Positions 9,171-20,013 of a stretch of 20,050 nt of DNA are shown piece after piece (position 1 is the stretch's first letter; the number at the start of each line of letters is the position of its first letter). The position numbers were made by a program, and so were the translations under genes. A model generated the notes under the pieces. That model saw nothing but the letters and a program-made list of their open reading frames with translations, made no database searches and was not told the origin of the DNA. Source of the DNA: Kipferlia bialata (Eukaryota; Fornicata); assembly GCA_003568945.1 (NCBI GenBank), contig BDIP01000156.1:1-20050 (forward strand), in the 5' to 3' direction.

Positions 9171-12100
9171 CTGATGAGACCCGGTACATCTATATATAGC
9201 ACTGTGTCGACAGTGCCAAGACTGCAATATATAACACCATGTACCTGTTGACATGCAGTAGCGGCACACTCAGGGTCAGAGTGGCATTCCCTCTGTATGC
9301 CCTCTGTAGTGTCACTAGGGATCCAGAATGCACCAAGGCACCATCGTGCATGATGCCAACGTGGCTGGGGATTAGGCGAAGCGTCTATACTACAACAAAG
9401 ACATCAACCTTAGCTGGTTCTACTAGACAGTTTGGAGTGTATGATGCCCACCTTGAGACAGCCTCAGCCTCCTCCAGCGAGTGTGTGCTCATCAGCACTG
9501 TGCTGTGGGTGCGGATGCCTTCTAAGAGTTTCCAGATGTGGTGCTTGGTGCCTATGCGTGAGAGTATCACGGATGAGTGAGGCTTCTAGTTGATAATCTC
9601 CAAGCCTACCTGGGTCAAGACCGGAGCTAGGCTCGTCCGCCAGTATGACATCTGGAGATCCTATGAGAGCAATGCCTAGCGCTAAGCGACGCCTCATGCC
9701 CCCTGACAACTGGTCACCCCGGCGACTGGTGTGAGAGAAGGTATTTCGTGTGCAACACCTATGAACCAATTGACATAATCCAAATGTTTCCACATCAGGT
9801 CCTGTTGGAGTTGTAAATCTTACCTAGCAGCGGCAGAGAGGCCTAGATGGGTCATGTAGCTGCTAGCGTCGCTGGTTGCCTGTAAAGTCAGTCAGATCCG
9901 GTGAACTATTCTGAGCGACAAAAGACGTGCACTCACCTGTTCCAGTGACAATCCAGCGAGTCTAGCAAACAGGATTAGGTGCTCCGACACACTCATGTTG
10001 GGCCAGTAGGCAGCAAACTGAGGGCAACTGCCTGCGGTTAGGGGTGAGACCCTAGGATCTTACAGGTGGTCTTGTAGCAGGTGACACCGGTGGGCTGCCG
10101 GGAGATATCGAGTGGTAGCCACATTTCCAAATAGTTAGATATACCTATTCTTCGTCTGGCTTCTGTCCTCTCTGTGACAATGTCAGCACCCCCAATCCTG
10201 GGGTTGAGAGACACTAATGTGGCATAGCTACTATACAGTCATCTGCATGTGCAGTGTTGTACCTAGCTGTCCCCCTGCTCGGCCTCATGTAGCCAGACAG
10301 GATGGAGAGGAGGGTGGTCTTGCCTGCCCCAGAGACCCCGAGGAGGGAGTATATGCTGTGCTTGGGTTGGGCCAGAGAGACGGCCTTGCATCCTAATGGT
10401 CAGACACACTTCAGAACTAAAGAGGTGTCAAACCATGTATTTACCCAACCACACACTCTGATGCACATACCTACCACCCTGGAGGAGTATGCGTGGCAGA
10501 GGTTGTCCACCACCAGCACATCCCTGCCCGTGGTGGACTTCTCTCTCTCCCTCAGCCTCTGGAGCCCCTTTCTCCCAACAGGAGTGCTTGCCATGTTGCT
10601 GCGGATACTCAGTCTAGAAGGATTCGAGGTCTCTGTCCCAGTAGCAGTCATAGAGTCTGACGGTCAATCCCGTAAAGCAAGAGGAGATCTAATGCATATG
10701 GAGCTCGTGTTTAAGCAGTACCTTCAGATTCTTCCCCAATGCGTAGCCGGTGCCTGTTTCCCTTATCAATGGCACGTCTGATACGCCATGACACAGTCTT
10801 TCCCTTCTTGGGAGACAGCATGTGGTGGTCTGGACATCAGTGTGAGGAAGTATCAAGACATGAAAATGGTGTAGAGAGTGTGTGTCTATGCATACACACC
10901 TATATGTGTATATTATATATATATATCGGTAGCTATATACATACCTAAATATCTATATACATCTATACATACCTATCAGCACTGTCAGAAGCAGCCACAC
11001 TAGTGAGGAGCCTACTCCGGACACCAGATACCCATTGATCTTGCTGGACCCGTGGATGGTTCTGTATGCAGCGCGGGAGCCTGGTAGTTAACATCTATTC
11101 ATATGACGCACTGATATACATGAAGACCAAAGAAACCAAGGGGAAGTCTTAGTAATCACTTACCGTTAGTGACTAAGTTGTTGATGATCCTGAACCAAGA
11201 CACAGGTGGAAACAGCCACGACGACACCCTGATGAGGGACGATGTCTCACCGCTGAACTGGGGTCAATGAGGCAATCACACTTTATCAATACTGCATAGA
11301 TCTTGCGTGACTATCCCACCTGGGCCACTGCAAATTGAACAAAGGAACAGAGGGTGATGGCCACCACAGTGTATCCGACCTGGGAGTGAGATGGGAAGAG
11401 GGTAGCATATAAAGCAACTGACTGGAGTGAATAGAGAGAATAGAGAGGGCGGTACCGTGCGTGTCTTCCTGGCGACTGCACCGACTGCAAATGCCACAGC
11501 AATTGCTGAAATCTGGGACAAAACCCAGTAGGAGAAACACACTGCAAGGGGGAACACCCAGTCGCCTAGGGGTGAGAGTGATCACACATATATAGACAGA
11601 ACCTCAAGCTCACATGTATTAGAGAGCAGTGCACCATAATGGCATATGATATCCCTGACTTACCTATGCCCAGGGCGTATGTGACAACCCATCCCATAGA
11701 CTCAGGTAGAGACTCTGGGACAGTCTGAGATAAGGCATATAGGAACGACGAAAGATGTCAAATGATGCCACATGTCCGGCACAAACTATATATACTCTAC
11801 ATCTCTGAGAGTGTCTCACCTGTCCGAAGGGAGGAACCCCCACAAACACACATATGACACTCACAATGCCGCATATCCTCAGGGTGTATGTCATGTTTGC
11901 ATGGAAGAGCGACCCCCAGTACTCCAATGAAGACACATTGCCCACTATCCCAATGAATCTGACGTAAGGTATTGAGAGCAGTTTTGAAGCCACTTGCGGT
12001 CACAACCGAAGATCATGGTAGAGAAGATAGTACAACCGCATACCGTCGCTGTCCATTCTCCCTGTCCCTCACTACCGTTGCGGCATAGAAGAAGATTGAC

Positions 12101-15100
12101 ACACTGGTAGCGATAGAGAGTAGCTGGGGTTAGGGGGAACACTTGATCCATACACTACAAATAAGTGAGTGTAGACGACGCAGCCACAGTAGAGCTGCTA
12201 GGATACCTGTGGCACTACGACGGCGTTGATAACACTCGATGTGAAGTAGGGGTCTGTGTCAGCGGTGTGGGGGAGAGGAATCGACTGCGCCCTCACAGTC
12301 ACGTTGGCTAGTGTCTCGTAGGGTACAGAGGATAGGTCGTATCCCGCAGCGTTTACGGCATCCTGTCTCAACTGCTGGAGGGTAAGACAGCAAAAGGGAG
12401 AGTAGGAGTGACATTTCCTGCGATAACTAAACTCAGTAGCAGTCTCAATCTCGACTGGACGTACCAAGAAACGAGTACAGAAGGCAGAGATTGATTACCT
12501 GTGTCAAAGAGTATCGCAGAGCACTGGTACTGATTCTGGCAATGACGTCATTTGCCATTGTGATGAAGCGTCGCCTCTCGGCATGAGGCATTGCCCGCTC
12601 TTCCTCACTATCGAAGTACTTGGCTGATGTTAGTAGAGGAGAGATACAAATATGTGTGTACATGTACACTTGTCATGGCACTTCGCACTGTGTGAATATA
12701 TACATAGAAAGAGGTAGAATCATCCAACCTGCATTTGAGGCCAGGACCCGATTGTGGTACTTGTTGTGGGACACCGGATACACCTTGGTGCACCTAGAGG
12801 CTAGGGTTCTGTCTTCATACTCTGGATGACTGCTGTTGTACATGACTACACCCTCATCGGTGGAAGAGTAGGCCCTGGAGTCAGACACAGGTATGAAGAA
12901 AGGGACAAGAGGTGTCGCCCAAGTGGATAGAGAAATAGGAGAGAGAGAGGTAGACACTCACTCATATATAGATACTTCTCAGTTCATAACAAATCTCTCA
13001 CGTATAGCTGACAGGACAGTAGAAGACATAAAGAGGTGACCGTGTGTACCTGTGGGGCAGGTTGAGGACTGGGGGGAAGAAGGAGTGCATCGTGTAGGAA
13101 AGGATGTCGTGGGTATCTGGCACCTCAGGGAACGGGGTGCCACTGCCCTTGGAGTACATGTCTAGCGAGGTGGTCACAGTCCCAACAGTCTCTACACGGT
13201 AGGGGTGAAACTCCAGGGATGCCGTTGGATATATCTGGGAGGTCGTGTTACGCATGATGCTCAGTTCCTATGGGGTGAGGGGTTGTGTCACTACTATTGA
13301 TGTAGGCATTCCTGTGTACACGATTACCTCAACACCACATATATACACTGCATAGTACCTTGTACCCGCACCCGACGGCGTCATACCCACCCCAGTCCTG
13401 ATGCTTCTCGATGGTGGCATACACTGTGTCTGAAAGTGAGTATCACTCAGACCACCAGTATGTGCCTCTTAGCAATAAAACGGAAGAGTACACCGACACC
13501 GATTTGCCGTACCTATGTCTGACACGTACATAGATGTGTGACTGGCCATAACCATGTCCCCTGGGTACTCCCGTCTGGCCTCTGGGATACACTTCTTGTA
13601 CTTGCACCGCTGCTTGGTGTAGGAGTATGCTGACTGGGTGTCGTTGGCCATGGGGAACTCTCTCTTCTCCCAGCACTGATGGTAGCAAGACACACATAGA
13701 AGTGAATGTGTAGAGTAGGAGAACGCAATGTCTACGCGATAGCCTCACCTCCACCATGCACTGGTATATGTCCTCGTACTGGTCCCATCTGTTCTGCACG
13801 TGGTAGTGGTAGGGGAAGTAGGCCATGAGGGTTGTACCCTCATCCACACTATGCAGGAGAGGGCTGGCAGCCACCCCCTCCTCCTCGAAGTATGCGTCCC
13901 GAATGGCATCATACACATCGCTGTCAGACTCCCTGGGGTGTTGGTACTCTGGACCTGTGGGTGGAGGGAAAGGGAGAGGGGGAAAAACACTTAACCAGGG
14001 GAGCCGCTTTTGACGGATAAACACTAAAGTGTATATATATATGACATTACATCTCGCTGCAAGTACTGAGCTAGGGTGTATTAACCTGAGGTGATTCTCT
14101 TCATCCGCTTGGACGTGTGCCCCAAGAACCCATCAGGGGGTAGGGCCCCAATCCTCTCTCTGTCTCCAGCCGAGGTGTCTACCACGGCTAGCACTGCAGT
14201 GCTACCATACGAAGATCCTGCTGAGGGTCAGTAACCCATATATGATGCAACCTCATACTAAGAGAGTCGTGACTGCTACATAGAGAGGTGTGCCTGGTGT
14301 GTATCCCTCCATCTGGGTCATGGTGAAGACAGCAGGTGAAACAGTGTCAAGTCTCTCCCCGCCCTCGATCGGCATGCCTGGTCGGTTAGTCGTTTTCTAG
14401 AGCAACATTCTGTGCCAGTAATGAGTATATACATTAGTAGTCTGACCAGAGGAGAGAGGCTGTTCTGTACCTAGATAGTGCATGGCGGCCTGACAGTTTC
14501 CCATAGGACGGTTGGCCTTCTTCTCATCCAGGAAGCCCCAGCATCTCTCGGACTGGGGTGAGAGACGCTAATCGTGTTATGATATGTGAGAGGAGACTCG
14601 TGTAAGTGTAATAATGAGTACACCCTGGCGACACGTCAATAATTCCCTTCTTTCCACCATTGGTGTATTGTCAAAGATTGCCCGAGCAAGGTGAAATGCA
14701 CCGTATAACTGATACAGAATTTTCGTATCAGAATCAGTTTCAGTATCCCACGTACCTGGTAGAGGTTGCACAGTTGGAACATCTCGGAGTCCGTCAGGGT
14801 GCCTGGGGTTGAGACAGAGGGACATAGCAAAAGGAGAGTGGGTCAGAGGAGATCGTTATACATCAAAATATGACAAATCGATCCATGTGTATGTCCCAAC
14901 CTGTGACGTTCCAGTTCCCCTCTTCCATATCCTCCTGACAGCATGTGTGGCACCCAGACACGTACTTGGCCTGGCCGGCTTGCCACTTGAGTTCTATGGC
15001 GTCTCCGAAGGCCTTGGACGTCAGTGACACTAACACACTCACAGCCACACACACTGGGGTGAGGGTGCAGGATAAGAAGGGTATGCACTGCTATGTTTTG

Positions 15101-18100
15101 TATACATGTGGGTACCTATGAGGAGGGGTAGCATTCTGACACACATGGGTGAGAGTCTCCCAGTAGAGGCCTCTTCCACCTTGATGGTCTTGTCGGACAG
15201 GACCCGGAACCTACGCGTTAGCAATACCCACTCCATGGGCTGAGATGGTGACAAGCTGGTCAAACTGCATACACGATACCTTCCGAGGCATGACTGGCGC
15301 ATATGCCTCTGACTCCGCCTGTGGAGGGACACCTGGGGGTGACAAGGTACCAACATCATACTACTCAGAATAGAGAGTAACCATACTCTTAACCCAGAGA
15401 CCCATGCATATGAATTACAGTCACATGTAGACGGGGTTACCTGGACAGCCGCTGCGGCACTACGACTCCGAGCTGCCTCTCTCCCCTTTCCGGCGCCACT
15501 GGACCTGAGTGTGAGAAGACTTATCACCTCAACCCCAGAAGCGTACTTCCTACACAACAGCACCTGTTGTTTGTGTTGTCCACCCCGTGGAAGAGTGACT
15601 CCAGCCCAGGGGTGTCTACTACAAAGGTATCTACTAGAGAGGAGGCAGCCAGGTTCTCTCTGTTGGCATGGGAGAAGGAGAGGGAAGAACGGCGCGAGTG
15701 GTGACCTAACAGTCAGAGAAGGCAGTAGGGTATATTGAATACATTGCACATATATTGCTATATATATTGTATATTGTGTCTCTGCCTGTAAGAGAATAGG
15801 ACCATCTGCTGTCCAGCTCTTCACCAGGTCATAAACAACTCATACTCAACTAACACGTACCTCTTGCAGTCAGGGAGTGGGACCCCTCTGCATAGTCGGT
15901 ATCTGTACTGCCGGCCTGCGAGTATCCAAAGCTCACATCTGCGTCAGAGCATAGGCCTATGGAGTCTTAAAGAGAGAGGTATATATGACATATACTTAAG
16001 ACTGACACGTACCATCTGCCATGTGTATCTGCTGCACTATCGTGCCCTCCAGGATACCAGCCACCACCTCTGCCCCTGGGTCTGCATCCCCTGGCACATA
16101 CACATGGATACACTGTGCCACCTGGGGGTCACGGTTCTGGAATCTATCGTGTAGAGATATATGCAGGATACCTGGCTAACTATCTGTGCATCTGGTGCTG
16201 ATGACAGAATGATCCTCTTGAGACAGGATGCATCCCTGGCAGAGTGACATACTACCCTAAACACCTGCCCTGCATTGAGGGTCAGCTGTCCCACTGTACT
16301 GTCTGTCACAACCTGTCCATATGCCATGCACACTACGTGCTTGCACAGGACCTGTGGTTGGTGGTCAGTAACCAAATAGTAGGCTCCCCGTCGGATCAAT
16401 ATTTATGTATGTATGTGTGTGTATTGTTACCTCGATTTCTTCCATGTTATGTGTCGTGAAGAGCACCGTCCCCCCACCCTCTCCTATGCCTCTCAGGGCA
16501 GTCCAGAGGGTACGCCTTGTGAGGGGGTCAAGTCCTAGGGTGAGGAGTAGACAACTGTATGGAGAAACAAATACCACAGAGTGCATGTGTTTACTCCACC
16601 TGGAGCCTATGAGAGAGGCCTTATCTCACATGGAGACTCGGACGTCAATGTATAGAGATACAGAGGTTGCACCCACCTGTGGAAGGTTCGTCTAGGAGGG
16701 TGACGCTCTTGCCCTGTATGATTGCCATACCGGTGCTCAGACGCCGCTTCATGCCGCCACTCAGCTCCTTGACGGTGTCCAGGGCCTTGGACTGCAGACC
16801 TGGGTGTCACTCATTATCATGTATATATATATATGTGTGTGTGTATGTTATTACATATGGTGGCAGTTAGTGGTACTCATACACTATGAATCACCTAGTG
16901 TCTGTAGCATCTGTCGTGCAGCCTTGGATGCACCCCTGAAGGTGCCACCGCCCACCCTGGGGTGAGAACCCAAGTGTACGTAACTAGAGTATACGCGCGT
17001 GTTAACCACTACATTATGAGTATTAATCAGGTAATGTACCTATATGCCATCTCCAGATGGTCCAGGACAGTGAGGTCCGGTATCAGTAGCTCGTCGTGCT
17101 GGATGTCAGTTTATATTTATATAGTATATATATAGTGTCACACACCGACAGAGAGTGATGTTGTATGATAGGTACTTCAGCAGTTTCGCATTCTGAAACA
17201 TACCTGGGGGGATACTGCCACTGTGCGTCTCAGCAGGCCTCTGTTGAATGGACATGTCACTGATATACCCGCTATGTCGACGTCTCCCCGCATGCTGCAC
17301 TTGTCTCTGCCGGATATCAGCTGTCCGGTCAGGCCTCTGAAGAGAGTGGTCTTGCCTGGGGTGAGGGTGGTTGAAGGAAAGGAGCGTGTAGGTTAATATG
17401 TACCTGCGCCGTTGTGTCCTATTAGTCCCACACAGGACTTGCTCTCAACAGTGAACGAGCATCCATCGAGTGCCTTGACACTGCCACCAAACTCTACCTC
17501 TAGACCCCTGCGGTTAGAGATGGTGAGTCTAGAGGTATATGTACACTAGGATACACATCTACACTTGGTTACCTGATACATACAGACATATCTGTAGAGA
17601 CACCCTCTGATACAGGGAACAGGGGGGGACGGTCGGGACCCTCCTGCCTGACAGGACTCTTAGGACTAGCAGATGCACTATCATGAGTGGGGATAACTGC
17701 AGGGATATCATAATAATAGACCAGGTACCTAAGCCGCTTCTTATCCACGTCTCTCCTATAGAACCTAGGGTGGCAGCAGAATAGAGCAGGGAGGCCACCC
17801 AGGTCGGAGGGTATCTGGGACCCATAGCAGAAGAGGAGGGTGAAGAGCAGGAGCTGCTTGCCCATGACCTGGAGGGGTGAGAGCTACGGCTGGAAGTGTT
17901 GTTGTGTGCATATATATGCATATATATGCATATATATGCAAATGTCTAATCGCTACTAAAATCAATATTTTTAGTCAAATACAATTAATACACCAAGGCG
18001 ATACCTTAAGTTCCTGAGCCAGTGGCGGTACTTGGTACAGACAGAGCACGTCTGGGTGAGAGATGACATAGAGGGAGCGAGGGGTAGTGGATAGGTAGAG

Positions 18101-20002
18101 TGTGACCCTAACCTGCATACTCCTCCAGCAGCTGATCGTATGTCATGTCACCACTCTCCACGTCCTTGAGCTGATCCTTGATGGCTGAAGTGTCCTGTCG
18201 CATGCACAGACGGACATCACTCTGGGGGGAGCAAGAAGAGAGAGATACCGAAGGAGAAGGGAAATGCATAGCCCGGATATGGATATAGATCTCTAACCCA
18301 GAATAGTATATATAGAGGAATAGGGCCAGTACCTGGTACCCATCGCAGTCGTCCCAGAGACAGGCGAAGGAGAGTGTGAGGTGGGCATCTACCTCGTCCT
18401 CAGTGTATATCCCCTCATCCTCACTATCCTCACCCCCTTCCTCCCCCTCCCCCTCTCCCTCCCCCTCCCCCTCCCCATCGGTGTCTGTGAGGGATGTGGG
18501 GGCTGAGGTGTCACTCATGTAGGGCATGGCAATCGAGAATATCCTGGGATTGAGAATGACAGGTTGATCTACATACAGTATGCTAGATATATCAATGATA
18601 CCATTGCAGACCTGAAGAACGGCCTGAATGGATTGACCCAGCTGAGTACCTCCCCGGCCACTCTGTTAGAGAGAGAGGGGTCAAAGACAGCGGACTCAGA
18701 GGTGGACAGGTAGAACACATATGCACAGACAGCAGATAGACAGAGACCAGTGGACACGGCCAGGGCTGTGAACTGGGACCTCATCACAGTCGACACGGCA
18801 TGGGCTAGGAGGCAGAGGGAGAGAGAGAGGACGCCCCAGTAGAAGAAGGTCAGCCGGGGCTCTGCTGCCAAACTGATTGGATCATCGAGTAGGTAACAGA
18901 CACACACGGACAGGCAGGTACCGACGACTGATACAACCGAGTAGAATACGGCAGAGGTCAGATACACCAGCAGGGGGGAGGCGCCCATGAGAGTGAGGGC
19001 CGAGACACTGGGTCTGGAGGAGACGAGGTGGCCGAGCAAGGCGGAGAAGGGCACGACGAAGACAAACGCGTAGATTACCACAACCTGTTAATGAATGAAT
19101 GAGGGTGGACTGAGAGAGAGAGATCGAGAGGGAAAGGGCCTTTGAGCCGCAACGAGTAGATTAGAGTCGCACCAGGGATGGCTCGAGCAGCACTGAATTG
19201 TCCAGCATCACTGAGGGATATGCACTTAGGGACAGATCCACGCCTCCCCAGGCTCCTAAGGCACTATGGTTAGGTGGAAGGGAGAGAGAGAAAGAGGAAT
19301 CCAGTACCGCATAATGACTTAGTCAAGAGAGAGACGAGAGAGGGTAGTGGGAGGGAGAGAGAGAGCCCTACCGCATGATGGCTGAGTCCAGGGCCTGTTG
19401 GTACGAGAAGCACACCCCGCTGTAGTAGTCTGCACCCCCAAAGAAGGATGCCACTGGGTCTCGGCCTGAGGATTCATCGTACTAGGGTGAGAGCATGGCA
19501 ATAGGATAGGGTATGAGGACAAGTAGTAGTGGTGAGAGGGGGAGTATAGTATCGTATAGTATATGGGACAGACGTACAGACGGGTGAGAAAGATAGTATA
19601 CTGGAAGTGGGGTGGTTCCTGCATCAGTATCACCAGCAGTGTCAGCATGGCATAGGATAAGTATAGAGGGGCAAAGGGAGAGAGGGAGACCCTACCTTCC
19701 TGTCCACAGTTGTCTTGTTGTACATCATGGTGTATGTGATGTCGACAGGGAATGGGGTAGACTGTCCGTGTATGTCTCTGGCTGTCACCTCTGTGACATT
19801 GAACCCCACACCCATGTATAAAGGGGGCAGAGAGGTGCCAGATAGCATGGACACCGCATCTGGTATAAGAAGGGGGAGAGACTCTGAGAGACAGGGCATG
19901 GGGGGTGGGGTAGGGGAAGCATAGAAGGGAGGACATGTCTACGTATATACACCCACCGTCTGTGTCGCCTGTGCCTGTGAGCATCATAGCAAGGGCACTG
20001 CT
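8680..20002 (-). CDS. ABCA-family full ABC transporter, 5' end outside the window
   Basis: Fifty-four exons join in phase with no internal stop, giving 2,170 aa that end with TGA at 8680. Order: end of extracellular domain 1 (1-152), TMD1 (153-530), NBD1 (531-792), linker (793-930), TMD2 with ectodomain 2 (931-1750), NBD2 (1751-2078), C-terminal tail (2079-2170). Both ATPase sites have Walker A, Q-loop, LSGGM signature, Walker B with catalytic Glu, D-loop and H-loop. ABCA proteins move lipids or similar amphipathic molecules across membranes; the substrate here is unknown. Known ABCA proteins start with one helix and an ectodomain, so the missing part lies beyond 20050. The 53 introns are 35-203 bases, about one per 123 coding bases. 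The tail keeps the ABCA pattern [12 protein letters not shown]. Nothing looks broken. Exon coordinates are given under each domain entry. Confidence 0.93.
9245..10656 (-). other. Nucleotide-binding domain 2 of the ABC transporter
   Basis: Exons 10656-10471, 10392-10263, 10197-10145, 10031-9937, 9879-9824, 9758-9610, 9551-9452 and 9364-9245. Visible residues: [13 protein letters not shown] opens the fold, Walker [10 protein letters not shown] (1831-1839), Q-loop Gln 1878 in GSCPQF, signature LSGGM (1941-1945), Walker B VILADE with Glu 1966, D-loop SSGLDP, H-loop His 1997 in STHSLEEAE. The site looks competent. Walker A has VS where most ABCA proteins have PN, which still fits GxxGxGKT. The first donor is read as GTAG|GTATGT with acceptor CCATTAG, giving [15 protein letters not shown] donor six or more bases earlier is possible. 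Confidence 0.92.
10722..12374 (-). other. Transmembrane domain 2 helices of the ABC transporter
   Basis: Exons 12374-12207, 12123-12044, 11958-11820, 11700-11664, 11565-11456, 11379-11320, 11257-11164, 11080-10973 and 10829-10722, about residues 1450-1750. After the ectodomain, hydrophobic helices appear in [68 protein letters not shown] and [13 protein letters not shown]. The [16 protein letters not shown]...EYWGSLF segment is the ABCA coupling region (the ERE..K.. element and the tryptophan after YW). The join REN-GQR|RFIG selects an acceptor at ACGTCAG (11959) rather than later AG sites. [15 protein letters not shown] then leads into NBD2. Confidence 0.9.
12499..15239 (-). other. TMD2 first helix and large cysteine-rich ectodomain 2
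   Basis: Exons 15239-15116, 15053-14901, 14802-14756, 14552-14471, 14377-14294, 14220-14086, 13954-13749, 13675-13513, 13429-13359, 13267-13050, 12874-12729 and 12623-12499, about residues 932-1449. The section opens with [13 protein letters not shown], the usual ABCA lead-in, and a helix [20 protein letters not shown]. About 450 residues follow with repeated cysteines ([25 protein letters not shown]) and N-X-S/T sites (NVT, NDT, NTT, NSS). This suits a disulphide-bonded, glycosylated lumenal domain. The exon 14377-14294 ends at a GC donor in this model (see findings). The next exon has a CAGCAG acceptor. Confidence 0.88.
14709..14731. repeat. Short inverted repeat in an intron
   Basis: CTGATAC at 14709-14715 and GTATCAG at 14725-14731 form a perfect 7-base stem with a 9-base AT-rich loop. 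The hairpin sits in the 203-base intron 14553-14755, close to its donor. Confidence 0.6.
15280..16351 (-). other. Region after NBD1 and inter-half linker of the ABC transporter
   Basis: Exons 16351-16172, 16136-16013, 15956-15861, 15657-15564, 15504-15441 and 15318-15280, about residues 733-931. [15 protein letters not shown] is the strand after the H-loop, as in ABCA proteins. It is followed by [12 protein letters not shown], a Ser/Asp-rich stretch ([12 protein letters not shown]), [11 protein letters not shown], which resembles the ABCA LEDVF element, and a basic or alanine-rich stretch ([14 protein letters not shown]) before TMD2. In ABCA proteins this cytosolic segment is regulatory. The exon 15657-15564 uses an AGAG acceptor to keep phase. 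The very short introns 16137-16171 (35 bases) and 15240-15279 (40 bases) flank this region. Confidence 0.8.
16431..17573 (-). other. Nucleotide-binding domain 1 of the ABC transporter
   Basis: Exons 17507-17404, 17355-17204, 17098-17040, 16956-16895, 16799-16677 and 16534-16431, residues 531-732, continuing from the end of exon 17868-17573. Visible motifs: [19 protein letters not shown] leads to Walker A GHNGAGKTT (561-569), which is split by a phase-1 intron inside the second glycine. Then come Q-loop AVSPQ (612-616) with [18 protein letters not shown], signature LSGGM (669-673), Walker B VTLLDE with Glu 694, D-loop STGLDP split by an intron, and H-loop His 726 in TTHNMEE. All catalytic residues are present. 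Confidence 0.95.
16821..16846. repeat. TA/TG dinucleotide microsatellite in an intron
   Basis: A (TA)n run passes into (TG)n inside the intron 16800-16894 of the transporter gene. Confidence 0.85.
17573..19084 (-). other. Transmembrane domain 1 of the ABC transporter with acidic insert
   Basis: Exons 19084-18612, 18543-18333, 18221-18113, 18051-18005 and 17868-17573, residues 153-530. The 473-base first exon carries at least four helices ([75 protein letters not shown]) with the ABCA-like LMGASPL between two of them. VNPFRPFF is followed by about 120 residues of insert, beginning with a Glu/Gly run ([12 protein letters not shown]) and [14 protein letters not shown], then an amphipathic [18 protein letters not shown] stretch. 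The last helix is [12 protein letters not shown], followed by a basic [15 protein letters not shown] and a Ser/Pro-rich lead-in to NBD1. Confidence 0.9.
17911..17940. repeat. Three exact copies of TATATATGCA
   Basis: A 10-base unit is repeated three times in the intron 17869-18004, preceded by TGCA so that GCATATATATGC is palindromic. Confidence 0.9.
19173..20002 (-). other. End of extracellular domain 1 of the ABC transporter
   Basis: Exons 20002-19957, 19859-19696, 19618-19574, 19481-19372 and 19263-19173, residues 1-152 of the visible part. Two N-X-S/T sites (NVT, NKT) lie in the second exon. [14 protein letters not shown] matches the ABCA pattern of an FxxxQ..(L/I)D.AI helix before the second membrane helix. 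The final [17 protein letters not shown] resembles the conserved YP...D element just before TM2. The 5' end of exon 20002 is an acceptor (CCCTAG), so more exons lie to the right. Confidence 0.82.
19305..19391 (-). repeat. Decayed copy of an exon end with its donor
   Basis: The 23 bases at 19369-19391 (exon end ACTCAGCCATCATGCG plus GTA donor, read on the minus strand) match 19305-19327 at 19 of 23 positions, 64 bases into the intron. The copy keeps ATGCG|GTA. The flanks of both copies are similar GGGAGAGAG-type purine runs on the plus strand, so the duplicated unit probably covers the whole 64 bases. Confidence 0.75.
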
Positions 20003-20013
20003 CTAGGGGTGAA

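Noticed and set aside
15039-15824. Single 261-codon minus-strand frame
   Set aside because: It crosses several introns by chance. The in-phase exon model gives ABCA-like sequence, while this frame gives a different, composition-biased protein over several of those exons.
19319-19987. Single 222-codon minus-strand frame
   Set aside because: It reads through introns and puts exon 19481-19372 in the wrong frame. The spliced reading gives the ABCA pattern QQALDSAIM.
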